Assembly (NCBI GenBank): GCA_028875225.1
Contig: JAPPFB010000020.1
Location: 186,001 to 250,000, forward strand
Direction: 5' to 3'
Length of the DNA: 64,000 bases
Source of the DNA: Chloroflexota bacterium
GTDB taxonomy: Bacteria; Chloroflexota; Dehalococcoidia; Bin125
The position numbers and the translations under genes were made by a program. This document shows positions 34,636-42,597 of the stretch, piece after piece; positions within the stretch are counted from its first letter, which is position 1, and each line of letters starts with the position of its first letter. A model generated the notes under the pieces. The model did no database searches and was not told the origin of the DNA. It saw only the letters and a list, made by a program, of their open reading frames with translations.

Positions 34636-35211
34636 ATGCTGAGCGGACTGAGCGGCACCCAGCGCTACGCGCTGTTCGTCCTCCTGGTTGTCGTGGTCGT
34701 CGTCATCTACCTGTTCGTCTCCGGTGGACTCGACGATCTGACCGGTGGCGGGGACGAGGAAGAACAGGCAATCGAGGCGCCGACCAGCGCCCCCGAGGCG
34801 CTGCGAACCGTCGCCGTCGAGTTCGGCGAGGCTCAGCAGGTCGGCCCGGTTGAGGTCTCCATCATCGCGATCAGCTTCCCCGACCAGATCCGCGCCGAGG
34901 GACTCTGGCGCACGCCGGCCCAGCGCTTTGCCGCCGTCCAGCTGACCATGACCAACCGCTCCAAGCAGGCCGTCGAACTGCCCCTCGACGGGCTCCAGTT
35001 GGTCACCGTTGACGGACGCGCCTACCTCGCCGACGCCGCCCTCTCCCTGGGTCAGGCCAGGGCCGCCGAAGGCGTCACCTACGCCCCGCCGTTGATCCTC
35101 CAGCCCCAGCTTACGATCACCGTCGTCGCCGTCTACGACATCCCACTCGACGCCTCCGGCCTCCAGCTCCGCGTCCGCGGCGGCTGGACCGACTTCGAAC
35201 TGTTCGAGTAG
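34636..35211 (+). CDS. Membrane-anchored protein with DUF4352-like domain
   Basis: 191 residues. A single N-terminal membrane helix (YALFVLLVVVVVVIYLFV, about 12-30) is followed by an acidic linker and a beta-sandwich-like part: VGPVEVSIIAISFPDQI, FAAVQLTMTNRSKQAVELPLDGLQLVTVDGRAY and LTITVVAVYDIPLDASGL. This is the order of the DUF4352/TRF2-like domain of exported bacterial proteins. Its role is unknown; a binding or sensing function outside the membrane is inferred. It starts 40 bp after the rhodanese gene and ends 8 bp before the HAD gene. Confidence 0.65.
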   Translation: MLSGLSGTQRYALFVLLVVVVVVIYLFVSGGLDDLTGGGDEEEQAIEAPTSAPEALRTVAVEFGEAQQVGPVEVSIIAISFPDQIRAEGLWRTPAQRFAAVQLTMTNRSKQAVELPLDGLQLVTVDGRAYLADAALSLGQARAAEGVTYAPPLILQPQLTITVVAVYDIPLDASGLQLRVRGGWTDFELFE

Positions 35212-35218
35212 CGCCGCC

Positions 35219-35884
35219 GTGACCATCCTCATGTTCGACATCGACGGCACCCTCGCTCGCTCCCAGGGCGCCGGCACCCTCGCGATGACGCGGACCTTCA
35301 AGGAACTCTGGGGCATCAAGGACGCCCTGGAAGGGATGAACTTCGCCGGCCGCTCGGACAGCTGGATCGTCCCCACCGCCCTGGCCAACCAGGGCCGCGA
35401 CTGCTCCCCCGAGGATCTCGCCCGCTTCATCGATCATTACGTGCCGCAACTCGACAGGGCGCTGCCGCAGCGCAGGTCGCGGCTCTGCCCCGGCGTGTTG
35501 GAGCTGTTGGACGTCCTCAGCCGCACGACCGCCACGCTCGGCCTCGGCACCGGCAACTTCCGCCGCGCCGCTGAGGCCAAGCTCGCGCCCCTGGGTGTCT
35601 GGGACCACTTCGTCGACGGTGGATTCGGCGACGACCATCCCGACCGAACGGAACTGCTCGCCGCCGGCCTCGAACGGCTCAGGCAACACGCCGACGACTC
35701 CACCGACGTCGTCGTGATCGGAGACACCAGCCACGACATCGAGGCGGGACACGCCATCGGCGCCCGGGTCGTCGCGGTCAGAACCGGCTACTCGGAACCG
35801 GGCGACCTCGATGAGGCCGACGTCACACTCGACGACCTCTCGGACCTGCAACAGTCCCTGTCCGCGTTGCTGGGAGTAATCTGA
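35219..35884 (+). CDS. HAD-family phosphatase (phosphoglycolate phosphatase-like)
   Basis: 221 residues. LMFDIDGTLARSQGAG is HAD motif I (DxDGT, nucleophile Asp); LGLGTGNFRRAAEAKLAPLG carries motif II (TGN) and III (K); VVVIGDTSHDIEAGHAIGARVV is motif IV (GDTSHD). A helical cap lies between. It removes phosphate from a small sugar phosphate or glycolate. The GTG start at 35219 is 8 bp after the preceding stop, and only 4 bp separate its stop from the next gene, so it belongs to an operon. Confidence 0.88.
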   Translation: MTILMFDIDGTLARSQGAGTLAMTRTFKELWGIKDALEGMNFAGRSDSWIVPTALANQGRDCSPEDLARFIDHYVPQLDRALPQRRSRLCPGVLELLDVLSRTTATLGLGTGNFRRAAEAKLAPLGVWDHFVDGGFGDDHPDRTELLAAGLERLRQHADDSTDVVVIGDTSHDIEAGHAIGARVVAVRTGYSEPGDLDEADVTLDDLSDLQQSLSALLGVI

Positions 35885-35888
35885 CCGC

Positions 35889-36557
35889 ATGTCAACCGGG
35901 CTGATCGTCGGCATCATCATCATCCTGCTCGTGGTCGGCGTGCCGATCCTGCAGGCGCTTATTCGTGGCGCCCAGCGCCGCCGATCGCTGGCAGCCGAAG
36001 GCGTCCCGGCGCTGCGCGACGCCGGGCTGCGACCCGACGAGTTGCCGTCCGGCCTCTCCCGTCAGACGGCCGAGGCCATTACCTCGGAAGACATCGCGCT
36101 GGCCGACGAGAACCCGGAAGCGACCATCACCCAGCTCGACGATTCAGGCCGGGTAATCGGCTATCGCGAGAGCTTCCGTGATCCGCGCTCCTGGGGTGAA
36201 TTCATCGACTGGGCCCTGGCCCAGTCGATCTTCCGCAACCGCCAGCATCGCCGGGTCGAAGTGGAACTCACCAGGTATGAGTCGTCCGAGCACGCCGCCG
36301 AGGCCCTGCAGGCCGATCCACCCACGGACCTCGGTGATGCCGGCGTCAGCGTCAATGACGCGGGCGAGCGCGGCGGTGTGTTGGCTCGCGAGTGGACGCG
36401 GACCGAGAACGGCGACACGGTGCAACGCATGCTCGAGCTGCGCTGGGCGTCGGGCGATGTGCTCGGCGTGGTCCGGGGCGACTCGGAGCCCTCTGGAGCG
36501 CTCGACGACGACGAAGTCCATCGGCTGGCGACGCTCGTCAGGGACCGATTGCCATGA
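35889..36557 (+). CDS. Membrane-anchored protein of unknown function
   Basis: 222 residues. A single N-terminal membrane helix (GLIVGIIIILLVVGVPILQAL) is followed by a soluble part of about 195 residues with an Arg/Glu-rich middle (EFIDWALAQSIFRNRQHRRVEVELTRY) and a C-terminal half ending LRWASGDVLGVVRGDS and VHRLATLVRDRLP. No domain recognised. It overlaps the next small gene by 4 bp (ATGA) and follows the HAD gene by 4 bp. Confidence 0.7.
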   Translation: MSTGLIVGIIIILLVVGVPILQALIRGAQRRRSLAAEGVPALRDAGLRPDELPSGLSRQTAEAITSEDIALADENPEATITQLDDSGRVIGYRESFRDPRSWGEFIDWALAQSIFRNRQHRRVEVELTRYESSEHAAEALQADPPTDLGDAGVSVNDAGERGGVLAREWTRTENGDTVQRMLELRWASGDVLGVVRGDSEPSGALDDDEVHRLATLVRDRLP

Positions 36558-36697
36558 TCCCGGCGCTCTGGCGGTTGCTCTGGCGCGGGACCGGACTGCG
36601 CTACGTCTGGAAGTTCCTCTTCGGTTCCTGGCTGGTCAAACGCATCTGGGGCGACGAGCGCGCTTCCCGGGACGACGAACAGACCAATGAACGCTGA
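36554..36697 (+). CDS. Very small basic protein, overlapped at both ends
   Basis: 47 residues: MIPALWRLLWRGTGLRYVWK, then FLFGSWLVKRIWGDERASRD and a polar tail. It starts in an ATGA overlap with the preceding stop and ends 11 bp inside the next gene. A tryptophan/arginine-rich amphipathic N-terminal half suggests membrane contact. The tight overlaps on both sides are the main evidence that it is translated. Confidence 0.5.
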   Translation: MIPALWRLLWRGTGLRYVWKFLFGSWLVKRIWGDERASRDDEQTNER

Positions 36698-37160
36698 ATC
36701 TCGCGCCGATCTGCTCGCGCGCTTCGAAGCGGCGCCGAAACTGCTGGCCGACTCCGTCGCCGGTTCATCAATCGCCCAACTCGACGGCGCGCCTCCCGAG
36801 CCCGGTTGGACCGCGCGCGAGAACGTGCATCACGTCTCGGACGTCGCCATCATGGCCGGATTGCGTCTCCGCCTGATGCTGCTCGACATCGAGGTCGAAA
36901 TGTGGCCGATCGACGGCGACGCCATGCAGAAGCGGCTGCGCAACGACCGACGCCCGATCGGTCCGGCGCTGAGGACGGTTGACGGACTCGTCGAGTCGGC
37001 CTGCTCAATCCTCGGCTCGTTGCGTGAAGACGAGTGGACCCAGCCGCGCCCCGTGCCCGTTGCCAGGTCGCGCAGCGTCGAGGAATGGCTCGAAGCGAGC
37101 GTCGGGCACATCGAACAACACGTCGATCAGATCCGCTACGCCCTGACCGGCACCTGCTAG
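36687..37160 (+). CDS. DinB-family (DinB_2) protein
   Basis: 157 residues in a four-helix bundle pattern. TARENVHHVSDVAIMAGLRLR carries the first histidine pair, and VEEWLEASVGHIEQHVDQIRYAL the second His set, which together bind a metal in DinB/YfiT-like proteins. Known relatives act as thiol-dependent transferases (for example mycothiol, bacillithiol or maleylpyruvate isomerase), so a thiol-linked detoxification role is inferred. It is the first of three successive DinB proteins. Confidence 0.82.
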   Translation: MNAESRADLLARFEAAPKLLADSVAGSSIAQLDGAPPEPGWTARENVHHVSDVAIMAGLRLRLMLLDIEVEMWPIDGDAMQKRLRNDRRPIGPALRTVDGLVESACSILGSLREDEWTQPRPVPVARSRSVEEWLEASVGHIEQHVDQIRYALTGTC

Positions 37161-37170
37161 GACGTGCCAG

Positions 37171-37647
37171 ATGAGCCAACACCCGTCCCAACGTCCAGAA
37201 CTGCTGGTGGCGTACCTCGAGTCAACCTCCGACATCGAACTCGTACTCGGGGAACTGTCCGAGGATCAGTTGGAATCGCGCGAGCGCCCCGGTGAGTGGT
37301 CGGTCCGTCAGATCGTGCATCACCTCGCCGACAACGAAGTCGCCGACGCCATGCGCCTGCGACAGATGCTCGCCCATGACTCGCCCCTGATCGTCCCCTT
37401 CGACGAACTGCTGTTCACCGAGCGCCTGCACTACGACCGAGAGATCGAGTCCTCGGTCGCGACCTTCTTCGCGCTCCGCGCATCCAGCGGCGCCATCCTC
37501 GAACAGATCTCCGATGCCGACTGGTCACGATCAGGCCGCCACGAGGAGCACGATCAGTACACAGTCGAGATCCTGGTCCAGAAGAACATAGAGCACGACC
37601 ATGCCCACCTGGGCCAGATCCGGCGGGCGCTGGCGTCAGTGGATTGA
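37171..37647 (+). CDS. DinB-family protein (second of three)
   Basis: 158 residues. ERPGEWSVRQIVHHLADNEVADAMRLRQML is the classic DinB_2 opening (GEWSxRQIxHHLxD), and VEILVQKNIEHDHAHLGQIRRAL holds the second metal-binding histidines (EHDHAHLGQ). It starts 10 bp after the first DinB gene and its stop overlaps the upstream frame of the third. Likely a metal-dependent thiol transferase or a stress protein. Confidence 0.88.
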   Translation: MSQHPSQRPELLVAYLESTSDIELVLGELSEDQLESRERPGEWSVRQIVHHLADNEVADAMRLRQMLAHDSPLIVPFDELLFTERLHYDREIESSVATFFALRASSGAILEQISDADWSRSGRHEEHDQYTVEILVQKNIEHDHAHLGQIRRALASVD

Positions 37648-37673
37648 CAACGACGGAGAATCGGAGACCGATC

Positions 37674-38261
37674 ATGGCCACGCCGCCGACTTACACCCAG
37701 AACGATGTCGAGGCGCTGCTCTCGAAGATGGCGCTGGAGCGAAGCAAGTTGATCGCGGCGGCGGAGGGGCTGCGCGGCGCCGACGCCGATCGCGTGCCGG
37801 TCGACGCCGTCGGCGAAGAGCAGTGGACGGCCAAAGAGCAACTCGCCCATCTGATGGAGATGGAGCGCGGCTACATCTCCTGGTGCCGCGCCGCGCTGGT
37901 CGAAAGCGGCGTCGACGTGAGCGGCGTCCGCGGCATTCCCGTCGATATCCCGATCGAAGACGCGCCCCAACACTCTGTCCGCGAATTGCTGGACACGCTG
38001 ATCGAGGAGCGCGAGCGGACCAATCACTTCATTCGATCCCTCGTGTTGCCACAGTTCTCAAACACCGCTATCACTCCGGGCTTCGGCGAGCTGACCGTCA
38101 TGCAATATCTGCGCTCCTTCTATCGGCACGACCGTCAGCACACGGCCCAGATCGAAGGGCGTCAGTCGGACTATCAGCCCAATTTCGCCTCCGGCGTCGA
38201 ACCGAATCAGCGCCAGATGCGGATCGACCTCTTGGCTCAGCGGCAAGACCGATCCGGTTAG
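37674..38261 (+). CDS. DinB-family protein (third of three)
   Basis: 195 residues from ATG 37674 with GGAGA 7 bp upstream. EEQWTAKEQLAHLMEMERGYI is the first helix with its histidine and MQYLRSFYRHDRQHTAQIEG the last with HDRQH. A 50-residue insert between helices (EDAPQHSVRELLDTLIEERE) makes it longer than the other two. Three such genes in a row suggest divergent copies for different substrates. Confidence 0.86.
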   Translation: MATPPTYTQNDVEALLSKMALERSKLIAAAEGLRGADADRVPVDAVGEEQWTAKEQLAHLMEMERGYISWCRAALVESGVDVSGVRGIPVDIPIEDAPQHSVRELLDTLIEERERTNHFIRSLVLPQFSNTAITPGFGELTVMQYLRSFYRHDRQHTAQIEGRQSDYQPNFASGVEPNQRQMRIDLLAQRQDRSG

Positions 38262-38270
38262 CAGCGACAG

Positions 38271-38696
38271 ATGACAGAGCCGACTGACGACGTGGTGGAG
38301 CCGGACTCGGTCACCGACTGGGCCGACTGGGGCCGCCGTCAGGGCGGTCGCTGGGGCAAGGAATTCAGCGGCAGAGCCCAGACCTGGCGCAGCGAGGCCT
38401 GGTCCTGGAGCCATCCCCGTCAGCGTCCCGACACGCCGTTGTGGAGCCGGTTCCTCTGGGGCGTCATCGGACTGCCGGTCTACCTGCTCGGCAGCGTCCT
38501 GTTCCTCGCCCTGGTCGTCGTCGGCGCGGCGGCGGCGCTCGCCGGTGGCACACTGTTGGTCTGGTTCGCCTGTGGCCTGGGCAGCGCGGCCTTCGCGGCG
38601 CGGCGAGGCTGGCCCGGACAACTCGGCGGACTGCTTGGATTTGCGCTCGGACCGATCGGATTGCTCATCGTCCGCCGACTGCCTGAACGAATGTGA
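38271..38696 (+). CDS. Small membrane protein of unknown function
   Basis: 141 residues. A charged, Trp-rich N-terminal part (DWADWGRRQGGRWGKEFSGR) is followed by a hydrophobic core of about three membrane segments (GVIGLPVYLLGSVLFLALVV, AAAALAGGTLLVWFACGLG, GLLGFALGPIGLLIVRRL). No domain recognised. It closes the rightward operon that begins with the rhodanese gene and is convergent with the lipoprotein gene. Confidence 0.68.
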   Translation: MTEPTDDVVEPDSVTDWADWGRRQGGRWGKEFSGRAQTWRSEAWSWSHPRQRPDTPLWSRFLWGVIGLPVYLLGSVLFLALVVVGAAAALAGGTLLVWFACGLGSAAFAARRGWPGQLGGLLGFALGPIGLLIVRRLPERM

Positions 38697-38712
38697 CCAG
38701 CTGTGACCAGCG

Positions 38713-39135
38713 CTAGAGGCAGCCGGCTCGCCGAAGCGTCGCCCGCGTCGTCGGCTCCAGCCCGTCAATCGCCCGAGACAGCTGGGTCGCAATCCGAACC
38801 GCGCTGAGGCCGAAGGCAAGCGGATTGGCTGTCTCCTCTGCCGGCTGCTCCTCGGCCACGCCGATGACGAAGTCCAGCGTCCGGATCGACGCGCTGTGAA
38901 ACTCCGCCAACGCCTCCGGTGGCTCCACCGAACGCAGCCGTTCCAGCGAGGGCTCGCCCAACCGGATCAGGTCGCCCCAGGTCACGGACTCCGGCTCGAT
39001 CAAGTTCCGCGCGCTGGCGATGCCGTCGGCGCAGAGATCGGCATACTCTGCAACCGTGAGCCGATCCGCGGATGCGCAGGCCGGTCCCAGCAACGCGATG
39101 CCGAGTAGGGAGCAGACAACCAGAACACGGTGCAT
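38713..39135 (-). CDS. Putative lipoprotein
   Basis: 140 residues from ATG 39135, in frame with an earlier GTG at 39174. MHRVLVVCSLLGIALLGPAC is a lipoprotein signal with a lipobox LLGPAC. The mature part is helical (AEYADLCADGIASARNLIEP ... LERLRSVEPPEALAEFHSAS), like the small exported helical proteins common in this kind of genome. The later start puts the basic residues directly before the hydrophobic run, so I prefer it. Function unknown. Confidence 0.65.
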   Translation of the reverse strand: MHRVLVVCSLLGIALLGPACASADRLTVAEYADLCADGIASARNLIEPESVTWGDLIRLGEPSLERLRSVEPPEALAEFHSASIRTLDFVIGVAEEQPAEETANPLAFGLSAVRIATQLSRAIDGLEPTTRATLRRAGCL

Positions 39136-39219
39136 CGCTCGACCTGCCGGGGCTGAACGCATAGTGATCGTCACACTGCGCCGCTCCCATTATCTTGACC
39201 GTGAAACGGGAGGCTGTGC

Positions 39220-40197
39220 ATGGCGGCGCCGTATCGGGTGTTCGTGACTCGTGAGCTTCCCGGCCGCGGCTTTGCGGATTTGCGTGACGATCCGGCGTTC
39301 AATCTTGATGTGTGGCCGGGAGACTTCCCGCCGTCCAGAGCCGACTTGCTCAGGCACGTGGTCGGCGTTGACGGGTTGGTCTGCCTGATCACGGACAGTA
39401 TCGACGCGGAGGTCTTGGATGCGGCTGGTGCGCAACTCAGGGTCGTGTCGCAGATGGCGGTCGGCGTCGACAACGTCGACGTTGCCGCCTGCTCCGCGCG
39501 CGGGATCCCGGTGGGCAACACGCCGGGAGTCTTGACCGATACCACCGCCGACATGGCCTGGGCATTGATCCTCGCCTCCGCTCGACGAGTGGTTGAAGCC
39601 GCGGAATACGTCAAGGACGGTCAATGGAAGACCTGGACCCCGACGCAGATGGCCGGCGTCGACGTCTATGGCTCGACCCTGGGAATCATCGGCTTCGGCG
39701 CGATCGGCCAGGCGATCGCGCGTCGAGCGCAGGGATTCGGCATGCGGGTCTTGTGCTGGAACCGATCCCCCCGACCCGCCGAGGCGGCGGCAGTAGGCGC
39801 CCAACAGTGCCAGTTCGACCAGGTGCTGTCGGAAGCCGACTTCGTCTGCGTCAGCATCGCGCTGACAGACGACACCCGAGACCTGATCGACGCGAACGCG
39901 TTCGGACTGATGAAACCGGGAGCCATTCTGGTCAACACCGCTCGCGGTCCGATCGTCGACGAGGAGGCGCTGGTCGAGGCGCTGCGCGGCGGTCAGATTG
40001 GCGGCGCCGGGCTTGACGTGACGGCCGTGGAACCACTCTCGCTGGATTCGCCGCTCCTGACGATGGACAACGTGGTCGTGTTGCCGCACATCGGCTCGGC
40101 CTCGATGGCCACCCGCGGCAAGATGGCCGATATGGCGGTCGCCAATCTGCGCGCCGGACTGGCCGGCGAGCCCTTGCCCAACTCGGTGGGCGGCTGA
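39220..40197 (+). CDS. D-isomer-specific 2-hydroxyacid dehydrogenase (glyoxylate/hydroxypyruvate reductase-like)
   Basis: 325 residues. LGIIGFGAIGQAIARRAQGFGM is the NAD(P) Rossmann motif, TARGPIVDEEALVEALRGGQI holds the conserved Arg block and VTAVEPLSLDS the Glu, and VVVLPHIGSASMATRGKMA the catalytic His. The N-terminal half has VDNVDVAACSARGIPVGNTPG. It reduces a 2-keto acid such as glyoxylate or hydroxypyruvate to the D-hydroxyacid. Its stop overlaps the start of the PRTase gene by one base, so they are co-translated. Confidence 0.93.
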   Translation: MAAPYRVFVTRELPGRGFADLRDDPAFNLDVWPGDFPPSRADLLRHVVGVDGLVCLITDSIDAEVLDAAGAQLRVVSQMAVGVDNVDVAACSARGIPVGNTPGVLTDTTADMAWALILASARRVVEAAEYVKDGQWKTWTPTQMAGVDVYGSTLGIIGFGAIGQAIARRAQGFGMRVLCWNRSPRPAEAAAVGAQQCQFDQVLSEADFVCVSIALTDDTRDLIDANAFGLMKPGAILVNTARGPIVDEEALVEALRGGQIGGAGLDVTAVEPLSLDSPLLTMDNVVVLPHIGSASMATRGKMADMAVANLRAGLAGEPLPNSVGG

Positions 40198-40877
40198 TGT
40201 CGGCATCCGGACGCGCCGCCTGGACGCCGCAAGGCGATGAACCTGGCAACCTCTGGTTGGCCCGAGCGTTGTGGGACTCGGGCGGGATCATGTTCGGCGA
40301 CTTCGACCTCGGCGCGACCCTCGGTTCGCCGGTCTACCTCAACGTCCGCCGGCTGATCGCCCATCCCTGGGCGCTGCGCCGGATCGGTGAGCTGCTCAAC
40401 GACGAAACCCGCATGCTGGGCGGCATGCTGCGACCGACGATCGCGCCGTTCGAGCTGATCGCCGGCGTGCCGATGGGCGGTCTGCACGCGGCCACCGCAT
40501 TCTCGCTGTCCAGCAACGTGCCGATGATCTACGTCCACCCATCAAGCCAGATCAGGCATGTCGCCGAGGAGATCGAGGGCGCCTATTACCCCGGTCAGAC
40601 CGTGATCCTGGTCGACGACCTGATGACTCGCGGTGGTTCGCTCTCGGAAACCGCCGACCTGTTGCGCTCGGCCGGCCTGATGGTCCACGACGCCTTCGTC
40701 CTCATCGATCGCGGAGCCGGCGGAGTCGAGCGTCTGCGCCGTGAAGGCATCAACGTCCACTCGCTGCTCACGCTGGAGGGGCTACTCAACTTCCTGCTCA
40801 CGAGAGAGCTGATCACCGAGGCGATCTACGCCAAATGCCTCACCTGGCTCGAAGGCGTCCGGGAGAGCGATCGGTGA
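40197..40877 (+). CDS. Orotate phosphoribosyltransferase-like PRTase
   Basis: 226 residues. The PRPP loop VILVDDLMTRGGSLSETADLL has the D-D-x-x-T-x-G-x-S form of type I PRTases, and APFELIAGVPMGGLHAATAF is the earlier flexible block. Length and layout match pyrE-like proteins, but the usual orotate-contact sequence is not clear. It may act on another base. It follows the hydroxyacid dehydrogenase in a one-base overlap. Confidence 0.82.
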   Translation: MSASGRAAWTPQGDEPGNLWLARALWDSGGIMFGDFDLGATLGSPVYLNVRRLIAHPWALRRIGELLNDETRMLGGMLRPTIAPFELIAGVPMGGLHAATAFSLSSNVPMIYVHPSSQIRHVAEEIEGAYYPGQTVILVDDLMTRGGSLSETADLLRSAGLMVHDAFVLIDRGAGGVERLRREGINVHSLLTLEGLLNFLLTRELITEAIYAKCLTWLEGVRESDR

Positions 40878-40884
40878 CACTGCC

Positions 40885-41634
40885 GTGAGGTTGCTACAAA
40901 CGCTCCTGGCGTTCGTCACCGGCGCGATCGCTGCGGTCATGTGGCTGGAGCGTCAGACGGCGAGCGATCGGTCGCGGCCTGCTCCGCCGGCGGATCCCGA
41001 ACCCGCTTCCCCTCCATCCGCTCCGGAACCAGTGGTCGAGCAGGTCGAGGTCCCCGACCCGGAACAGGAAGCGAGGATCGCCGAGCTCGAGGCCGAGCTG
41101 GCCGCGCAACGCTCGCTGCGCACGCCCGAACCCGGTGAAGTCCACCCGGGCGTCGACGCGATCCGCGCCGCCAGGTCGCGGGCGCTTGAGCTGGAACGGC
41201 AGCTCTCACGGCAATCGAATGACGATTCACCCCGATGGTTCGACGTTTCGCCGTCCAGTGACGAGCTGATCGAGGCGGCAATCGAGCATTTGCCGCGTGT
41301 CGCCCTCAGGGTTCAGCCGGACTCGATCGATCCGGGCGGGTTGTGGGCAGTGCTTGGTGCGATGCAAGAGTTCGCCGAGGCCTCCGGCGGGGCCTGGTTC
41401 GAATTCGATGGCGACTTCGCGCGTTGGTGCGCAGAGAGCGGTCATCCCCACGCCCTCGACCCGGATGCGCCAGGCAGCGACGAGGCTCGGCCCGCATTCG
41501 CGGTCGAGATCAAAGTGAATCGCTCCGGCGAGATGATCGTGCCGACCTTCGTGCAGATCGGCGAGCGCCGTTGCTACTACATCGACGATGTCGCCGGAGA
41601 GACGGGCCGAATGCACATCGTCGGAATCGGCTAA
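40885..41634 (+). CDS. Membrane-anchored coiled-coil protein of unknown function
   Basis: 249 residues from GTG 40885. An N-terminal membrane helix (LLQTLLAFVTGAIAAVMWLE) is followed by a Pro/Ala-rich linker, a Glu-rich coil (EQEARIAELEAELAAQRSLR) and a globular C-terminal half with GAWFEFDGDFARWCAESGHP and PAFAVEIKVNRSGEMIVP. No domain recognised. It sits 7 bp after the PRTase gene and overlaps the convergent zinc-ribbon gene by 4 bp. Confidence 0.65.
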   Translation: MRLLQTLLAFVTGAIAAVMWLERQTASDRSRPAPPADPEPASPPSAPEPVVEQVEVPDPEQEARIAELEAELAAQRSLRTPEPGEVHPGVDAIRAARSRALELERQLSRQSNDDSPRWFDVSPSSDELIEAAIEHLPRVALRVQPDSIDPGGLWAVLGAMQEFAEASGGAWFEFDGDFARWCAESGHPHALDPDAPGSDEARPAFAVEIKVNRSGEMIVPTFVQIGERRCYYIDDVAGETGRMHIVGIG

Positions 41635-41915
41635 CGGCGGCCGTTGAAGAAGTTGCAGCCGGGCGTGTCCGATTCGGGGTTGAGGATGCCGCTGGCGGGA
41701 TGACTGCAGGTGCCCTTGCCGCCCATCGCGTCGGCGCGCGGCGGCAGCCATTCCAGACAGTTGCCACACAGTTTGGGCAGCGACGGGGCTGCCTGATCGT
41801 CAAGGACCATCAGTTCGCGGCGCTCCCGGCGAGCCTCGCGGGAGCTGTGATAGCGCGCGGCCTGCTTCCTGGGGCGCTGACCGGGACGGCGCCCCTTGCG
41901 GTTCCGGCGCGGCAC
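41631..41915 (-). CDS. Small basic protein with a C-terminal cysteine cluster
   Basis: 94 residues from GTG 41915. A very basic N-terminal part (PRRNRKGRRPGQRPRKQAAR) precedes KLCGNCLEWLPPR, GTCSHPASGI and DTPGCNFFNG, four cysteines spaced as in a zinc ribbon or Fe-S fold. Its GTG starts one base after the stop of the preceding zinc-ribbon gene, and its stop overlaps the convergent gene. The context (a second zinc-ribbon protein immediately upstream) supports a paired role, but no function is known. Confidence 0.62.
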   Translation of the reverse strand: MPRRNRKGRRPGQRPRKQAARYHSSREARRERRELMVLDDQAAPSLPKLCGNCLEWLPPRADAMGGKGTCSHPASGILNPESDTPGCNFFNGRR

Positions 41916-41916
41916 G

Positions 41917-42444
41917 TCAGCGTCGCTCCAGCGCGTATCGGTCAGCCGTGAGCAGCATCGACAGCGCGGAGAGCCAGCGATCGCGGACCACCGTGTAATC
42001 GCGCCCGGTCCGCCGATTCGGATGGCGCGGGACGCGGTGTCCATAGGGTCGGCGCAGCGCATAGTGCGAGCCGACCCACTCGGTCCGCAAGGTGCGATCG
42101 GCCTGGGGCGCCCAGCGGACTCGCAAGCGGGTGCGGCGGGTGCGTTTGCGATTCGGCGGGCGCCACTTGATGACCAGGTCGCGCCCGCGCGAGGCCCTGA
42201 CGTTCTGGACCGACGAGGCTGGGATATGCAGCAGGGGCCGGCCATCCTCGCGCAGGAAGGTCGCGCCGTCGACGTCGAGGATCAAGTCACCCTGATGATC
42301 GGTGAACGGGATCGGACCAACCAGCGTCGCGGCGTCGCGGCTGGGCAAGGCGATGGGCCGTTGCAACGCCACATCTGCGCCACAGCGGTGGCAGGCAGTA
42401 CGACCGTCAAAGGTCTCTCGGTGGCAAGCGGGACAGATCTTCAT
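41917..42444 (-). CDS. Zinc-ribbon plus PH-like-domain protein
   Basis: 175 residues from ATG 42444. It begins MKICPACHRETFDGRTACHRCG, a double C-x2-C zinc ribbon, then has a part resembling bacterial PH-like domains (VGPIPFTDHQGDLILDVDGA, RASRGRDLVIKWRPPNRKR) and a basic tail. An open frame continues further upstream but lacks a ribosome site. Likely a soluble nucleic-acid- or protein-binding factor; no enzyme motif is visible. Confidence 0.68.
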   Translation of the reverse strand: MKICPACHRETFDGRTACHRCGADVALQRPIALPSRDAATLVGPIPFTDHQGDLILDVDGATFLREDGRPLLHIPASSVQNVRASRGRDLVIKWRPPNRKRTRRTRLRVRWAPQADRTLRTEWVGSHYALRRPYGHRVPRHPNRRTGRDYTVVRDRWLSALSMLLTADRYALERR

Positions 42445-42536
42445 TGCGGTTCCGGCCGCGAGTGTTTGCCGTGCCGCAGCCCCACTCCAAGCAAGGGTCC
42501 AAGGGGAGGATCGGCCGTTATGCGTGCGCTCTGTGG

Positions 42537-42574
42537 CCCTCACCCTAGCCCTCTCCCAAAGGGAGAGGGGACGG
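42537..42574. repeat. Dispersed CCCTCACCCTAGCCCTCTCCC hairpin repeat
   Basis: CCCTCTCCC-AAA-GGGAGAGGG forms a perfect 9-bp hairpin (42549-42557 with 42561-42569), preceded by CCCTCACCCTAG. A shorter relative lies at 51441-51473. This repeat class is very widespread in bacterial genomes. Confidence 0.7.
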
Positions 42575-42597
42575 GACCGCGGCCGCGCTCGGGGGAG

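Noticed and set aside
42445-42543. An N-terminal extension of the zinc-ribbon protein
   Set aside because: It enters the CCCTCACCC repeat and shows no conserved-looking sequence; the ribbon begins directly at ATG 42444.
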